42,259 nt of DNA from Betaproteobacteria bacterium (GCA_016868035.1 VGID01000035.1:1-42259); one strand, 5' to 3'; counted from the first letter of the stretch, positions 23,578-31,705 are shown. The notes: generated by a model from the letters alone, not told the origin. Numbers and translations are program-made.

Positions 23578-24780
23578 ATGAGCGAAGCCAGGGCCTTTCC
23601 ACTGCAGGGCATCAGGGTGATCGAGCTCGGCACGCTCATCGCCGGGCCCTTCTGCGCGCGCCTGCTCGCCGAGTTCGGGGCCGAGGTGATCAAGATCGAG
23701 TCGCCCGACGGCGGCGATCCGCTGCGCAAGTGGCGCAAGCTGCACAAGGGCACCTCGCTGTGGTGGTACGCGCAGGCGCGCAACAAGAAATCGGTCACGC
23801 TCAACCTGAAGATGCCGGAGGCGCAGGAGATCGTGCGCAAGCTCGCGGCCGGCGCCGACATCGTGGTGGAGAATTTCCGGCCGGGCGCGATGGAGAAGTG
23901 GGGGCTCGGCTGGGAGGCGCTCTCCGCGCTCAATCCGCGGCTCATCATGGTGCGGCTCTCCGGATTCGGCCAGACCGGTCCGTACCGCGACCGCCCGGGG
24001 TTCGGAGCGATCGGCGAGTCGATGGGCGGCCTGCGCTACGTGACGGGCTATCCCGACCGCGCGCCCGTGCGCGTCGGCGTCTCCATCGGGGATTCGATCG
24101 CCGCGCTGCACGGCGTGATCGGGGCGCTGACGGCGCTGCACCACCGCAACGTCAACGGCGGGCGCGGCCAGTTCGTGGATGTCGCGCTCTACGAGGCGGT
24201 GTTCAACATGATGGAGAGCGTGCTTCCCGAGTACGGGATGTTCGGCCACGTCCGCGAGCGCAGCGGCGCTTCGCTCCCCGGGATCGTCCCTTCCAACACC
24301 TATGTCACCCGCGACGGGAAGTACGTCGTGATCGGCGCAAATTCCGATTCCATCTTCAAGCGCATGATGAACACGATCGGGCGCCCGGATCTTGCGAACG
24401 ACCCCGCGCTCGCGCGCAATGACGGGCGCGTGGCGCGCACCGGGGAGATCGAAAAGGTCATCGGCGACTGGGTGGCGGCCAACGACCTCGAGCGCGTGCT
24501 CGACGTGCTGGAAAGAGCGGAGGTGCCGAGCGGCAAGATCTTCGACATCGCCGACATCGTGCGCGACCCGCATTACGCGGCGCGCAACATGATCCGCGAG
24601 TACCGGCTGAAGGACGGCACCGCCGTCATGCTCCCGGAGATCGTGCCCAAGCTCTCGGCGACCCCGGGCGAGACGCGCTGGATCGGCCCGGAGCTCGGCG
24701 AGCACAACGCGGAGGTGCTCGCGGCGCTCGGCTACAGCGAGGCCGAGCAGAAGGCGCTCAAGGACCGCGGTGTCATCTAG
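23578..24780 (+). CDS. CaiB/BaiF (family III) CoA transferase
   Basis: 400 residues, full length. It starts GIRVIELGTLIAGPFCARLL and has the family's VIKIESPDGGDP and VVENFRPG blocks. The catalytic aspartate is predicted as Asp172 in VSIGDSIAAL, which is the position forming the acyl-aspartyl intermediate in formyl-CoA transferase. Family members move CoA between carboxylic acids (formyl/oxalyl, carnitine, succinyl/mesaconyl and others). No acyl-CoA lyase lies beside it; the thioesterase at 5731 is the nearest CoA-linked gene. It appears monocistronic, flanked by repeats on both sides. Substrate pair unknown. Confidence 0.93.
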   Translation: MSEARAFPLQGIRVIELGTLIAGPFCARLLAEFGAEVIKIESPDGGDPLRKWRKLHKGTSLWWYAQARNKKSVTLNLKMPEAQEIVRKLAAGADIVVENFRPGAMEKWGLGWEALSALNPRLIMVRLSGFGQTGPYRDRPGFGAIGESMGGLRYVTGYPDRAPVRVGVSIGDSIAALHGVIGALTALHHRNVNGGRGQFVDVALYEAVFNMMESVLPEYGMFGHVRERSGASLPGIVPSNTYVTRDGKYVVIGANSDSIFKRMMNTIGRPDLANDPALARNDGRVARTGEIEKVIGDWVAANDLERVLDVLERAEVPSGKIFDIADIVRDPHYAARNMIREYRLKDGTAVMLPEIVPKLSATPGETRWIGPELGEHNAEVLAALGYSEAEQKALKDRGVI

Positions 24781-24785
24781 AGGCA

Positions 24786-24945
24786 GTGACGAGTGATAGG
24801 TGGCGAGTGACGAATGACGAGCAGCGAGTAATGTGTGATGAGTAATCGGTAATGGGGGTTGTGGCACGCCCTTTCCCTCTTGCTTCTTCCCGTTACCCAT
24901 TCCTCATTCCCCATTTCCCGTTCACCATTCACCGTTCACGATTCT
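24786..24945. repeat. Period-7 element G
   Basis: Left arm AGTGACG AGTGATA GGTGGCG AGTGACG AATGACG, continuing with AGTAATG TGTGATG AGTAATC GGTAATG (24785-24856). Right arm CGTTACC CATTCCT CATTCCC CATTTCC CGTTCAC CATTCAC CGTTCAC (24891-24939). It starts seven bases after the stop of the CoA transferase gene. Confidence 0.8.
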
Positions 24946-24984
24946 CCGGCGGTGGGCTATGATCATTCGAGCACGGGGGGCGAA

Positions 24985-25050
24985 ATGATCGTTCGCGACA
25001 TACTCAAGCGCCACATCGGGACCCGGCCCGGGGAACAATCCGCTCAGTAG
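24985..25050 (+). other. Orphan 21-codon frame, possible gene remnant
   Basis: ATG 24985 opens MIVRDILKRHIGTRPGEQS..., stop TAG 25048-25050. The beginning resembles the first residues of CBS-domain proteins (V-R-D-I-L), so it may be the stump of a lost gene, or chance. The stretch 25051-25139 shows no other feature except the MFS gene's leader. Confidence 0.2.
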
Positions 25051-25139
25051 TCGCGAATTCAACGTCAAATCATCGGGGATCGTCTTCGCGGGAGTGGGGA
25101 CGGTCCGACGGGACCCGCGGAATCTTCAGGGAAGATCTC

Positions 25140-26438
25140 TTGAATAGTTCCTCGTTAAGAAAAAACCTCGCGCCGGGCGTCAGCCGGCTCGAGGTTTTTT
25201 CTTGGGCGATGTACGATTTCGCCAACTCCGGCTACACGACGGTCGTCATCACCGCGGTATTCAACGCCTACTTCGTGGCGGAGGTGGCGGGGCGCGCGCC
25301 GTGGGCGACCCTCGCATGGACTTCCGCGCTCGCCGTATCGTATGTGCTCATCATGCTCACGGCGCCGCTGATCGGGGCCTACGCGGACGCGCACGCTGCG
25401 AAAAAGCGCCTGCTCATCGCCACGACGCTCGGGTGCGTGTTGTTCACCGCCGGGCTTGCGCTGGTGGGGAGCGGGGACCTTGTCCTCGGCATCGCACTCA
25501 TCGTGCTGTCGAATTTCTTCTTCGGCACCGGGGAGAACCTGGTCGCGGCGTTTCTGCCCGAGATCGCGCAGGGCGAGGCGCTGGGGCGGGTTTCGGGCTG
25601 GGGCTGGAGCCTGGGCTACCTCGGGGGGCTCGTCTCGCTCGGCGCCTGCCTCGCCTACGTCGCCCACGCCCAGGCCCAGGGCGCGCAGGCCGCGGATTTC
25701 GTGGCGGTCACGATGCTGATCACGGCGGGCATTTTCGCGCTGGCAAGCCTGCCGACCTTCCTCTTCCTGCGCGAGCGTGCCGTGCCGGTTGCCGCGCCGA
25801 GCGACGTGCTGCGCAGCGCGTTCGCGCGCGTGCGGGAGACGCTGCGCCACGCGGGAGCCTACGCCGACCTGCGACGCTTCCTCGCGTGCATCGTCTTCTA
25901 CCAGGCCGGCATCCAGACCGTGGTCGCGCTCGCGGCGGTGTACGCGCAGGAAGTGATGGGCTTCACCACGCGCGACACGCTGTTCCTGATCCTGGTCGTG
26001 AACGTGACGGCGGCCGCCGGCGCCCTTGCCTTCGGACAGGTCCAGGACCGGATCGGACACGTGCCCACCCTGGTACTGACGTTGATCGGGTGGATCGCCA
26101 CGGTGCTGCTCGCGTGGGCCGCGGAGGGCCCGCTGCTGTTCTGGATCGCCGCCAACCTGGTCGGCGTGTGCCTGGGCTCGAGCCAGTCGGCGGGGCGCGC
26201 GCTCATCGGCTATCTCAGTCCGCGCGCGCGCACCGCGGAGTTTTTTGGGCTATGGGGGCTCGCGGTCAAGCTCTCCTCGATACTCGGCCCGGTCACGTAC
26301 GGGGTCGTCACCTGGCTCACGCACGGCGATCACCGGCTCGCCATGCTGGTCACGGGGCTCTATTTCATCGTCGGGCTCGCCATCCTCGCCGGGATCGATG
26401 TCGCGCGTGGCCGGCGCGCGGCCCTCGAGGGCGCATAG
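25140..26438 (+). CDS. MFS transporter, UMF1/Atg22-like family
   Basis: 432-residue integral membrane protein with about 12 helices. The family marker SWAMYDFANSGYTTVV (21-36) stands at the start of helix 1, and a second conserved block FFFGTGENLVAAFLPEIA lies near 125. UMF1 members are often annotated as exporters; substrates are mostly unknown. TTG 25140 is used, with AGGGAAG 7-12 bp upstream; no in-frame ATG lies before the conserved helix. The first 20 codons contain a perfect 14-bp inverted repeat (25157-25203) ending in TTTTTT, so the mRNA leader of this gene is very structured. Single gene between repeat element G and the gene at 26538. Confidence 0.87.
   Translation: MNSSSLRKNLAPGVSRLEVFSWAMYDFANSGYTTVVITAVFNAYFVAEVAGRAPWATLAWTSALAVSYVLIMLTAPLIGAYADAHAAKKRLLIATTLGCVLFTAGLALVGSGDLVLGIALIVLSNFFFGTGENLVAAFLPEIAQGEALGRVSGWGWSLGYLGGLVSLGACLAYVAHAQAQGAQAADFVAVTMLITAGIFALASLPTFLFLRERAVPVAAPSDVLRSAFARVRETLRHAGAYADLRRFLACIVFYQAGIQTVVALAAVYAQEVMGFTTRDTLFLILVVNVTAAAGALAFGQVQDRIGHVPTLVLTLIGWIATVLLAWAAEGPLLFWIAANLVGVCLGSSQSAGRALIGYLSPRARTAEFFGLWGLAVKLSSILGPVTYGVVTWLTHGDHRLAMLVTGLYFIVGLAILAGIDVARGRRAALEGA
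25157..25203 (+). promoter_or_regulatory. Terminator-like hairpin in the first codons of the MFS gene
   Basis: AAGAAAAAACCTCG (25157-25170) and CGAGGTTTTTTCTT (25190-25203) are perfect reverse complements; the 19-bp loop can extend the stem through GCCGG/CCGGC. The T-run after a GC stem looks like a bidirectional Rho-independent terminator, but it lies within coding sequence just after the start codon. It could work as an attenuator or a translational block. Confidence 0.5.
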
Positions 26439-26537
26439 CCGTCACCTTCTCGGGACGGCGCGGTTCAATTAGAATGTTTTCAATCCGAACCGTCCCGTAA
26501 AAAAAACGGGGCGGCGCCGCGGTCCCCAGGGAGGAGC

Positions 26538-28088
26538 ATGGTGCTGAAGTGGATCGGGATGGGCAAGGTGGACCATCCCATGGGCGATGCCGAGGAGGCG
26601 CGTCAGCTCGTGGGTGCCCTTTCGGCGGAAAATTCCGCCAAGGCACTGGAGGAGGCCACGTACTGGCTCGAGTCGCTCAACCGGACCAAGGGCTTCAAGC
26701 TCGGGCAGCGTTTCGATAACGTGGATCTGCTCGACGGCGCGGTCAAGAACCACCTGCGCAAGCTCTCGCAGGACTACCTCTCGATGCCCCGGCAGCAGAA
26801 GTTCCAGGAGAACATGCTGTGGAAGGGGATCCACGGCTTCTGGAAGGAGCTTGGCGACGCCTATATCCAGTGCGTGGATCAGTACGAGGGCGGCGCGAGC
26901 GGCGCCACCGCCATCAAGAAGAACCTCGCGGTGATCGTCGCGCGGGCGATGCGCACGCTCACGCTGCAACTCAAATGGAACCTGCTCCGGTACGGTCCTA
27001 TCGAGCCGCGCATCTGGGTGGACCTCGCGCGGCTCTACCGCATCGCCGGGAGCAAGGGATTCTCGGAAGGCACGATCATCATCTACCCGGGGCCGCATGG
27101 CGATGGCAGCGTCAAAGGCGAGTTTCTCAAGGCGATGATGCTCTCCGCTTCGTGCGCGGACGGACTGCCGCCGGTGCGGCAGGAGATCGCGGAGCGCCTG
27201 GTCGCGCAATTCGCGGACACGTTCCGGCTTTCGGACCAGCCGGAGGGCTGCACGCATTGCTTCGATCTTGCCGCGCCGAAGGCGCCGGCGCGGCTCTACA
27301 AGGGCGCCGCACCCACCGCTAGCATGCGCTTTTTCGGTGCAGCGGGCGGGGTTGTCGCGCTGGAGCGCCTCATCGCGCAGATCAGGGATACGGGCAGCGT
27401 TCCGGCCGACGTGAACCTCGGCGGCACGCACGATAACGAAATCGTGATCGGCGTCGTGCGGCACCTGATCCAGTACTGGTCGGAGACGCCGCCCGCGCGC
27501 GGGTCCGAGCGGCGTCAGACCGCAGGGCGCATCACGGTCGTGCCGGGGTTGAACCAGGTGCTCGAGGCGCTCGAGCCCGCGCAGGACGACGAGCTCGACT
27601 TCAGCCGGGAGCAGCCCGCCGAAAGCTGGATCGTGGAGAACGTGAGCGACGGCGGCTACGGGGCGATCATCCCGACGGTGAAGAGCGACTGGATCAAGGT
27701 CGGCACCCTCGTCGGGGTCCAGAGCGAAACGTCGAATTACTGGGGCATCGGGCTGATCCGCCGCATCGCGCACGACGAGCACCAGCAGCGGCGCGTGGGT
27801 ATCCAGGTGCTCTCCAGGACCGCGATACCGGTCAAGATCGCGCGTAACCTGCCTACTACCGTCGCGCCCGATGCGGACCGCGAGGCGCAGCCCGCCGTCC
27901 TGCTCTCGACCGCTCCGGATGCCCAGGGCGAGGTTGCAGTGGTGATGCGCGTGGGCCTGTTCAGCAGGAAGGACAGCCTCGACATGAAGGTCCGCGACAA
28001 GACCTACCTGCTCATGCCCAGCCGCTTCGTCGAGGGCGGGGACGATTTCGACTGGGCGAAATTCAAGGTGATGCAGCGCGGCGCGTGA
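26538..28088 (+). CDS. Large conserved-type soluble protein, possible PilZ-like C-terminal domain
   Basis: 516 residues, no signal peptide or membrane helix. GGGAGGAG stands before ATG 26538. The N-terminal two-thirds is helical (conserved-looking blocks LWKGIHGFWKELGDAYIQC and AMRTLTLQLKWNLLRYGPI). The C-terminal third is beta-rich and carries NVSDGGYGA (368-376), then VGTLVGVQ, WGIGLIRRI and VGIQVLS. This order recalls a PilZ fold (NxSxGG motif followed by strands), which in many bacteria binds cyclic di-GMP, but the usual RxxxR motif is not evident, so binding is uncertain. I do not know a name. No operon partner: heptad element F follows its stop codon directly. Confidence 0.65.
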   Translation: MVLKWIGMGKVDHPMGDAEEARQLVGALSAENSAKALEEATYWLESLNRTKGFKLGQRFDNVDLLDGAVKNHLRKLSQDYLSMPRQQKFQENMLWKGIHGFWKELGDAYIQCVDQYEGGASGATAIKKNLAVIVARAMRTLTLQLKWNLLRYGPIEPRIWVDLARLYRIAGSKGFSEGTIIIYPGPHGDGSVKGEFLKAMMLSASCADGLPPVRQEIAERLVAQFADTFRLSDQPEGCTHCFDLAAPKAPARLYKGAAPTASMRFFGAAGGVVALERLIAQIRDTGSVPADVNLGGTHDNEIVIGVVRHLIQYWSETPPARGSERRQTAGRITVVPGLNQVLEALEPAQDDELDFSREQPAESWIVENVSDGGYGAIIPTVKSDWIKVGTLVGVQSETSNYWGIGLIRRIAHDEHQQRRVGIQVLSRTAIPVKIARNLPTTVAPDADREAQPAVLLSTAPDAQGEVAVVMRVGLFSRKDSLDMKVRDKTYLLMPSRFVEGGDDFDWAKFKVMQRGA

Positions 28089-28282
28089 ACGGTGAGCAGT
28101 AAGCAGTGAGCCGTGAGCAGTAAGCGGTGAGCGGGAACTTCGGGAAAAAACCAAGTCCAAGCTTACCGCTTACCGCTTACCGCTTACCGCTTACCGCTTA
28201 CCGCTTACCGCTTACCGCTTACCGCTTACCGCTTACCGCTTACCGCTTACCGCTTACCGCTTACCGCTTACCGCTTACCGCT
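28088..28282. repeat. Period-7 element F with 17 perfect TACCGCT units
   Basis: Left arm GGTGAGC AGTAAGC AGTGAGC CGTGAGC AGTAAGC GGTGAGC GGG (28091-28135). Right arm: 17 uninterrupted, identical TACCGCT units (28164-28282, 119 bp). It begins at the stop of the 26538 gene and its right end contains the last codons and TAA of the minus-strand carboxylesterase. Near-identical to element E at 21.7 kb. Confidence 0.93.
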
Positions 28283-28957
28283 TGCCAGCACTCGGCGCAG
28301 CCAGGCGCCGACGGCCGTGATTTCCTCCGCGCACACGGAATGCTGCATCGGATAGTCGTGCCAGTCGATTCCGTAGCCGAGACCCGAAAGGTACACGCGC
28401 GAAGCTGAACCCATCGCGTACGGCACCACCGGATCGTAGGTGCCGTGCGCCATGAATATCGGCGTCTTGCGGTTGGCCGCGCTCGCTTCCTGCGGAAGGG
28501 TCTCGGCGAGCGGCAGGTAGGCCGAAAGCGCGAGCACGCCCGCGAGCGGCTCAGGGTGGCGGAGCCCGGTCTGCAGCGCGATCGCGCCGCCCTGGGAAAA
28601 TCCGGCCAGCACGATCTGCGACGGGGCGATGCCGCGCTGCGACTCGCGCTCGATCAGCGCGCGTATCTGCGCCTCCGACTCGCGCACGCCCTTCTCGTCC
28701 GCCTGCCGCGTCTTTCCCTCCAGGTCCCCGAGCGAGACGTCGTACCATGCGCGCATGACGTAGCCGTTGTTGATCGTGACCGGGCGCATCGGGGCGTGGG
28801 GAAACACGAACCGGATCGCGGGCGAGCGCGGGAGGCCGAGCTCCGGCACGATCGGAACGAAATCGTTGCCGTCCGCGCCGAGCCCGTGCATCCAGATCAC
28901 CGCCGCGGAGGGGTTCTTGCCGGTTTCGATCTCGATCGCGTCGAGCAGTTTCGTCAT
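28268..28957 (-). CDS. Carboxylesterase/phospholipase family alpha/beta hydrolase
   Basis: 229 residues, the usual size for the EstB/acyl-protein-thioesterase-like family. Oxyanion region IWMHGLGADGNDF (21-33), nucleophile Ser121 in GFSQGG, Asp175 (HGTYDPVVP) and His206 (MQHSVCAEE) complete the triad. It hydrolyses short-chain esters; natural substrate unknown. It is cytoplasmic. The last four residues (SGKR) and the TAA stop are encoded by TACCGCT units of element F read on the other strand, so the C-terminus was probably trimmed or extended by the repeat. Upstream are AGACGCCA repeats. Confidence 0.9.
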   Translation of the reverse strand: MTKLLDAIEIETGKNPSAAVIWMHGLGADGNDFVPIVPELGLPRSPAIRFVFPHAPMRPVTINNGYVMRAWYDVSLGDLEGKTRQADEKGVRESEAQIRALIERESQRGIAPSQIVLAGFSQGGAIALQTGLRHPEPLAGVLALSAYLPLAETLPQEASAANRKTPIFMAHGTYDPVVPYAMGSASRVYLSGLGYGIDWHDYPMQHSVCAEEITAVGAWLRRVLASGKR

Positions 28958-28971
28958 GTAAATCCTGAATT

Positions 28972-29003
28972 AGCCGCCAAGACGCCAAGACGCCAAGAAA
29001 CAC
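28972..29003. repeat. GACGCCAA short tandem repeat
   Basis: GCCGCCAAGACGCCAAGACG and CCAAGAAACAC: three 8-bp CGCCAAGA units. The reverse complement theme (TCTTGGCG, CTTGGCGGC) recurs at 30072-30100 and 30430-30458, and AAACCGCCAAGCCGCCAAGA at 34380. The rest of 29004-29131 shows no gene. Confidence 0.55.
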
Positions 29004-29131
29004 AATATCGAAGGAATAAAAAGTTTAACGTCGTGGTGAACAGCGGGCTGTCATGACGACATTGGAGACGGCGCGGAGGCTCCGACAGCCCGTCCGTTCC
29101 ATCTGGAGTTAGACCGCGCCAGCCAGTGGGC

Positions 29132-30004
29132 CTAGAGCCTGCCAAGGTAATCGAGGAAGGCTGGACCCGTCATAAGTACCTTTCCCCTTGGTTTCCATAT
29201 CTCATCAAACGCGGTGCGAAGGAAGCCCTTCTCATTCGATACGAGCACATCGGCATGAAGGAGATGAGCCATGACGTTGAGATCCGCTTGAGCGTTTAAG
29301 TCAATCGGCGCGTTTGGCTTTGTCATCGCATAGTACGCCATGTACAACATGTCGAAGACAAACTCTGTGAAATAGGGGTAAAAAGCCTTATTCCGCGACC
29401 AACGACAGGCGATTGCTGCGACATCCTTGGCCTTGATAAGTGCGCCCACAAATTCGCGCCCTGCGTGGTCAATCTCGGTCCGAACATACTTCTCGAAATT
29501 TGGCAGGCCGTGCTTGTTTGGTTGGTATCCTACGGCCTTCTTCCAATCTGCGACTTCAGCGCGAATGTCCTTCGATATTTCGCGCTGCGCGGCACGCTTG
29601 CCGTCCTCAATATCCCGCTCGACCTTTGATGCGTGCCATGCGTGCCATGTGCCGTCTAGCGGGATGTGTGGAAGTCGAGTCTTGAATCGCGCGTAGTCCT
29701 TGGGTGCCAATAGTCGTCGGGCATGCGGCCCGCGGCCCCGAACCAGTTCTTCGTGAAAGATGCTATTGAAGTGATTACAGATGGACTCGCATGTGGCAAC
29801 GATAAACGGTAGCCATCTATTGACGAGAAAATCCCGCTTCCCGGCTGCGCCGTAAGCACGCAACGTTTCCTCGATAAACACGTGCCCATATACGGGGAAT
29901 ACTCGGCGCCTTCTGAATAGAGCAGGCAGCGGGCTTCTTTCGAGAGCATCAAAATTATCGACGTCAAAAACATTTGAGTCGAATACGACGCGAACCGCAG
30001 TCAA
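29132..30004 (-). CDS. PIN-like domain protein (probable RNase toxin-like or orphan nuclease)
   Basis: 290 residues. The first strand VRVVFDSNVFD ends with the acidic residue Asp9 typical of PIN folds; a Glu lies in VFIEETLRAYG, and the C-terminal DLNVMAHLLHADVLVSNEKGF has the Asp and the 'S/T-N-E' active-site pattern. The helical insert between them is long (about 200 residues), as in DUF4935-type PIN-like proteins. No antitoxin gene is adjacent. The start is TTG 30004, as no ATG or GTG gives the complete first strand; the Shine-Dalgarno is weak. Its base composition is clearly more AT-rich than its neighbours, which suggests recent acquisition. Nuclease activity is inference from fold. Confidence 0.68.
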   Translation of the reverse strand: MTAVRVVFDSNVFDVDNFDALERSPLPALFRRRRVFPVYGHVFIEETLRAYGAAGKRDFLVNRWLPFIVATCESICNHFNSIFHEELVRGRGPHARRLLAPKDYARFKTRLPHIPLDGTWHAWHASKVERDIEDGKRAAQREISKDIRAEVADWKKAVGYQPNKHGLPNFEKYVRTEIDHAGREFVGALIKAKDVAAIACRWSRNKAFYPYFTEFVFDMLYMAYYAMTKPNAPIDLNAQADLNVMAHLLHADVLVSNEKGFLRTAFDEIWKPRGKVLMTGPAFLDYLGRL

Positions 30005-30018
30005 TGGTGAGGTCTACA

Positions 30019-30057
30019 ATTGGTTGACAGAAATCAGGTGACAGATATTGGTTGACA
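30019..30057. repeat. Direct repeat ATTGGTTGACA upstream of the PIN-like gene
   Basis: ATTGGTTGACA at 30019-30029 and 30047-30057, 28 bp apart, with GGTGACAG between. Read on the minus strand this is TGTCAACCAAT, which also occurs in the attI-like array at 39089-39099. Confidence 0.55.
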
Positions 30058-30116
30058 CCATATCCGGATTCTCTTGGCGTTCTTGGCGCCTTGGCGGCTA
30101 TTTTCCGGTTTTCACG

Positions 30117-30383
30117 TCAACGCCGCCCCGGCTTGCGCAGGTGCGGGTTGAGCCGGTCGATGTCCGCCTGCACCTGCTCGCGCGAGCGCTCGTAGACGAT
30201 CTCGCGCCCCATGATGTTCCCGGCGTAGGCCAGCCCGTTGCGCGTCGGCGTCAGCGCGCACTTCATGCTGTGCATGCCTTCGCCCACCACGACCTCGATG
30301 ACGTCGGCGCGCTTGCTGAACACGACGAGCTCCAGCGTCTGCCGCGTCTGGGTCACGCGCACCGCAATCTTTTCTGTATGCAT
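30117..30383 (-). CDS. Small conserved-type protein next to mog
   Basis: 88 residues, soluble. It begins MHTEKIAVRVTQTRQTLELVVFSKRADVIEVVVGEG and continues as a mixed strand and helix with a basic C-terminus (RLNPHLRKPGRR). The pattern of alternating strands suggests a small beta-sandwich. I know of no function. It lies downstream of mog on the same strand, 73 bp away, separated by CTTGGCGGC-type short repeats (30384-30455). The ATG at 30383 is the only plausible start. Confidence 0.65.
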   Translation of the reverse strand: MHTEKIAVRVTQTRQTLELVVFSKRADVIEVVVGEGMHSMKCALTPTRNGLAYAGNIMGREIVYERSREQVQADIDRLNPHLRKPGRR

Positions 30384-30455
30384 GGCTCCGCGCCTTCGCG
30401 TCTCTGCGGCTAGTTCAAGGATCGGGCTTTCTTGGCGGTCTTGGTGTCTTGGCGG

Positions 30456-31052
30456 CTATTTCCCGGGTTTGGGCTTCATGGCCGACTTGGGCCGGAACGC
30501 CTTCACGACGTCCTCGTGCGTCTCTACGTACGGCCCGCCGATGAGGTCGATGCAGTAGGGCACCGCCGCGAAGATGCCGCTGACGACGGCCTTGCCCGAC
30601 TCGTCCTTCAACCCCTCCAGCGTCTCCTTGATCGCTTTCGGCTGCCCGGGCAGGTTGATGATGAGCGCCCGCTTGCGGATCACCGCCACCTGGCGCGAGA
30701 GGATCGCCGTCGGCACGAACTTCAGGCTCACCTGCCGCATCTGCTCCCCGAAGCCCGGCATTTCCTTGTCGGCGACGGCGAGCGTTGCTTCCGGAGTCAC
30801 GTCGCGGGGAGCCGGCCCGGTGCCGCCCGTCGTGAGCACGAGGTGGCAGCTTTCCTTGTCCACGAGCTCCTTGAGCGCATTCTCGATCAGCGCCCGCTCG
30901 TCGGGAATGAGCCGTGTCACCGCGCGCCACGCGGGGCCGGCGATCGCGCGCCGCAGCCACTCTTCCAGCGCCGGGATCCCCTCGTCCTTGTAGGCGCCGG
31001 TCGCGGCGCGGTCGCTGATCGAAACCAGCCCGATGACGAATTCTTCACTCAT
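30456..31052 (-). CDS. mog: Molybdopterin adenylyltransferase
   Basis: 198 residues from ATG 31052, close to the E. coli Mog length. It transfers AMP from ATP to molybdopterin, the step before molybdenum insertion in Moco synthesis. The nucleotide/molybdopterin site LVLTTGGTGPAPRDVTPEAT is at 71-90, preceded by SISDRAATG (11-19) and followed by REMPGFG-type KEMPGFGEQMRQ and the AILSRQ and LPGQPKAIKE blocks. Almost every conserved block of E. coli Mog is present, so MoaB is unlikely. ATG 31052 matches the Mog N-terminus (MSEEFVIGLVSISDR); a longer frame reaches into repeat element I. It lies with darP and pmbA, a grouping common in Betaproteobacteria. Confidence 0.96.
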   Translation of the reverse strand: MSEEFVIGLVSISDRAATGAYKDEGIPALEEWLRRAIAGPAWRAVTRLIPDERALIENALKELVDKESCHLVLTTGGTGPAPRDVTPEATLAVADKEMPGFGEQMRQVSLKFVPTAILSRQVAVIRKRALIINLPGQPKAIKETLEGLKDESGKAVVSGIFAAVPYCIDLIGGPYVETHEDVVKAFRPKSAMKPKPGK

Positions 31053-31065
31053 GGCGCCGCGAATC

Positions 31066-31137
31066 GTTAATCGTGAAACGCGAATCGTAAACCAGTCTTT
31101 GGTCGCCAGCCACCCGTCACGAGTCACCAGTCACGTT
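31066..31137. repeat. Period-7 element I
   Basis: CGTTAAT CGTGAAA CGCGAAT CGTAAAC (31066-31093), then CCGTCAC GAGTCAC CAGTCAC (31112-31132) as the opposite arm. The last codons and stop of darP (minus strand, 31117) lie in the right arm. Confidence 0.7.
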
Positions 31138-31620
31138 CCCTTCCAGCAGAGCGCGGAGCGCCCGATGGAGTTCCCGGTAGCTGCGCGGCGCCTGGCCCGC
31201 CTCGCGCTCGCGCCGCGCGTCCTCGACGAGCGCGCGCAGCCGCTGCGCGTCCGCGCCCGGGTACCGCTCGAGGAGCTCCGGCAGAGCGCCCGGCTCGGCG
31301 AGCATGCGGCTGCGCCAGGATTCCACGCGCTTGAGCAGTGCGGAGTGGCGGCTTGATTTTTCTCGGGCCGCGTCGAGGCCGGCCTGTATCGGCGCCGCAT
31401 CCACGGTGCGCATCAGCTTGCCGATGTACTGGAGCTGGCGCCGCCGCGCCTCGAAGCCCCTGATCCGGCGGGCTTCCGATACCGCGTCGCGCAGGGATTC
31501 GGGCAGCTCGATCGCGGCGAGCTGCTCATCGTTGAGGGCGACCAGCTCGGCGCCAAGATCCTGGAGCGCGAGCATGTGTTTCTTGCGCTGCGTCTTGCTG
31601 GTTGTGTTGTCGTCTCGCAC
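31117..31620 (-). CDS. darP: Ribosome biogenesis factor DarP (YjgA family)
   Basis: 167 residues. It has the YjgA opening SKTQRKKHMLALQDLGAEL and the EARRRQLQYIGKLMRTVD block near 60-75, followed by a long helical C-terminal part (RYPGADAQRLRALVEDARRE). The protein binds the late 50S precursor and assists peptidyl-transferase-centre maturation in E. coli. It is divergent from pmbA (start 31706) with an 85-bp gap, a conserved pair in Betaproteobacteria. The last residues, VTGDS, and the stop come from heptad units GTGACTG GTGACTC GTGA of element I, so the natural end was probably a few residues different. Confidence 0.95.
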   Translation of the reverse strand: MRDDNTTSKTQRKKHMLALQDLGAELVALNDEQLAAIELPESLRDAVSEARRIRGFEARRRQLQYIGKLMRTVDAAPIQAGLDAAREKSSRHSALLKRVESWRSRMLAEPGALPELLERYPGADAQRLRALVEDARREREAGQAPRSYRELHRALRALLEGNVTGDS

Positions 31621-31705
31621 GGGTCACGCGGGGATCGAAGCTGCTATGATATCGCTCCTTCCGTCCCGAACAACGCAATCCGCATTCCCGACGTCATCGC
31701 CGCGC

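Noticed and set aside
26491-26510. Terminator CCCGTAAAAAAAACGGG after the MFS gene
   Set aside because: The A-run is in the loop, not after the stem, so it does not have terminator form.
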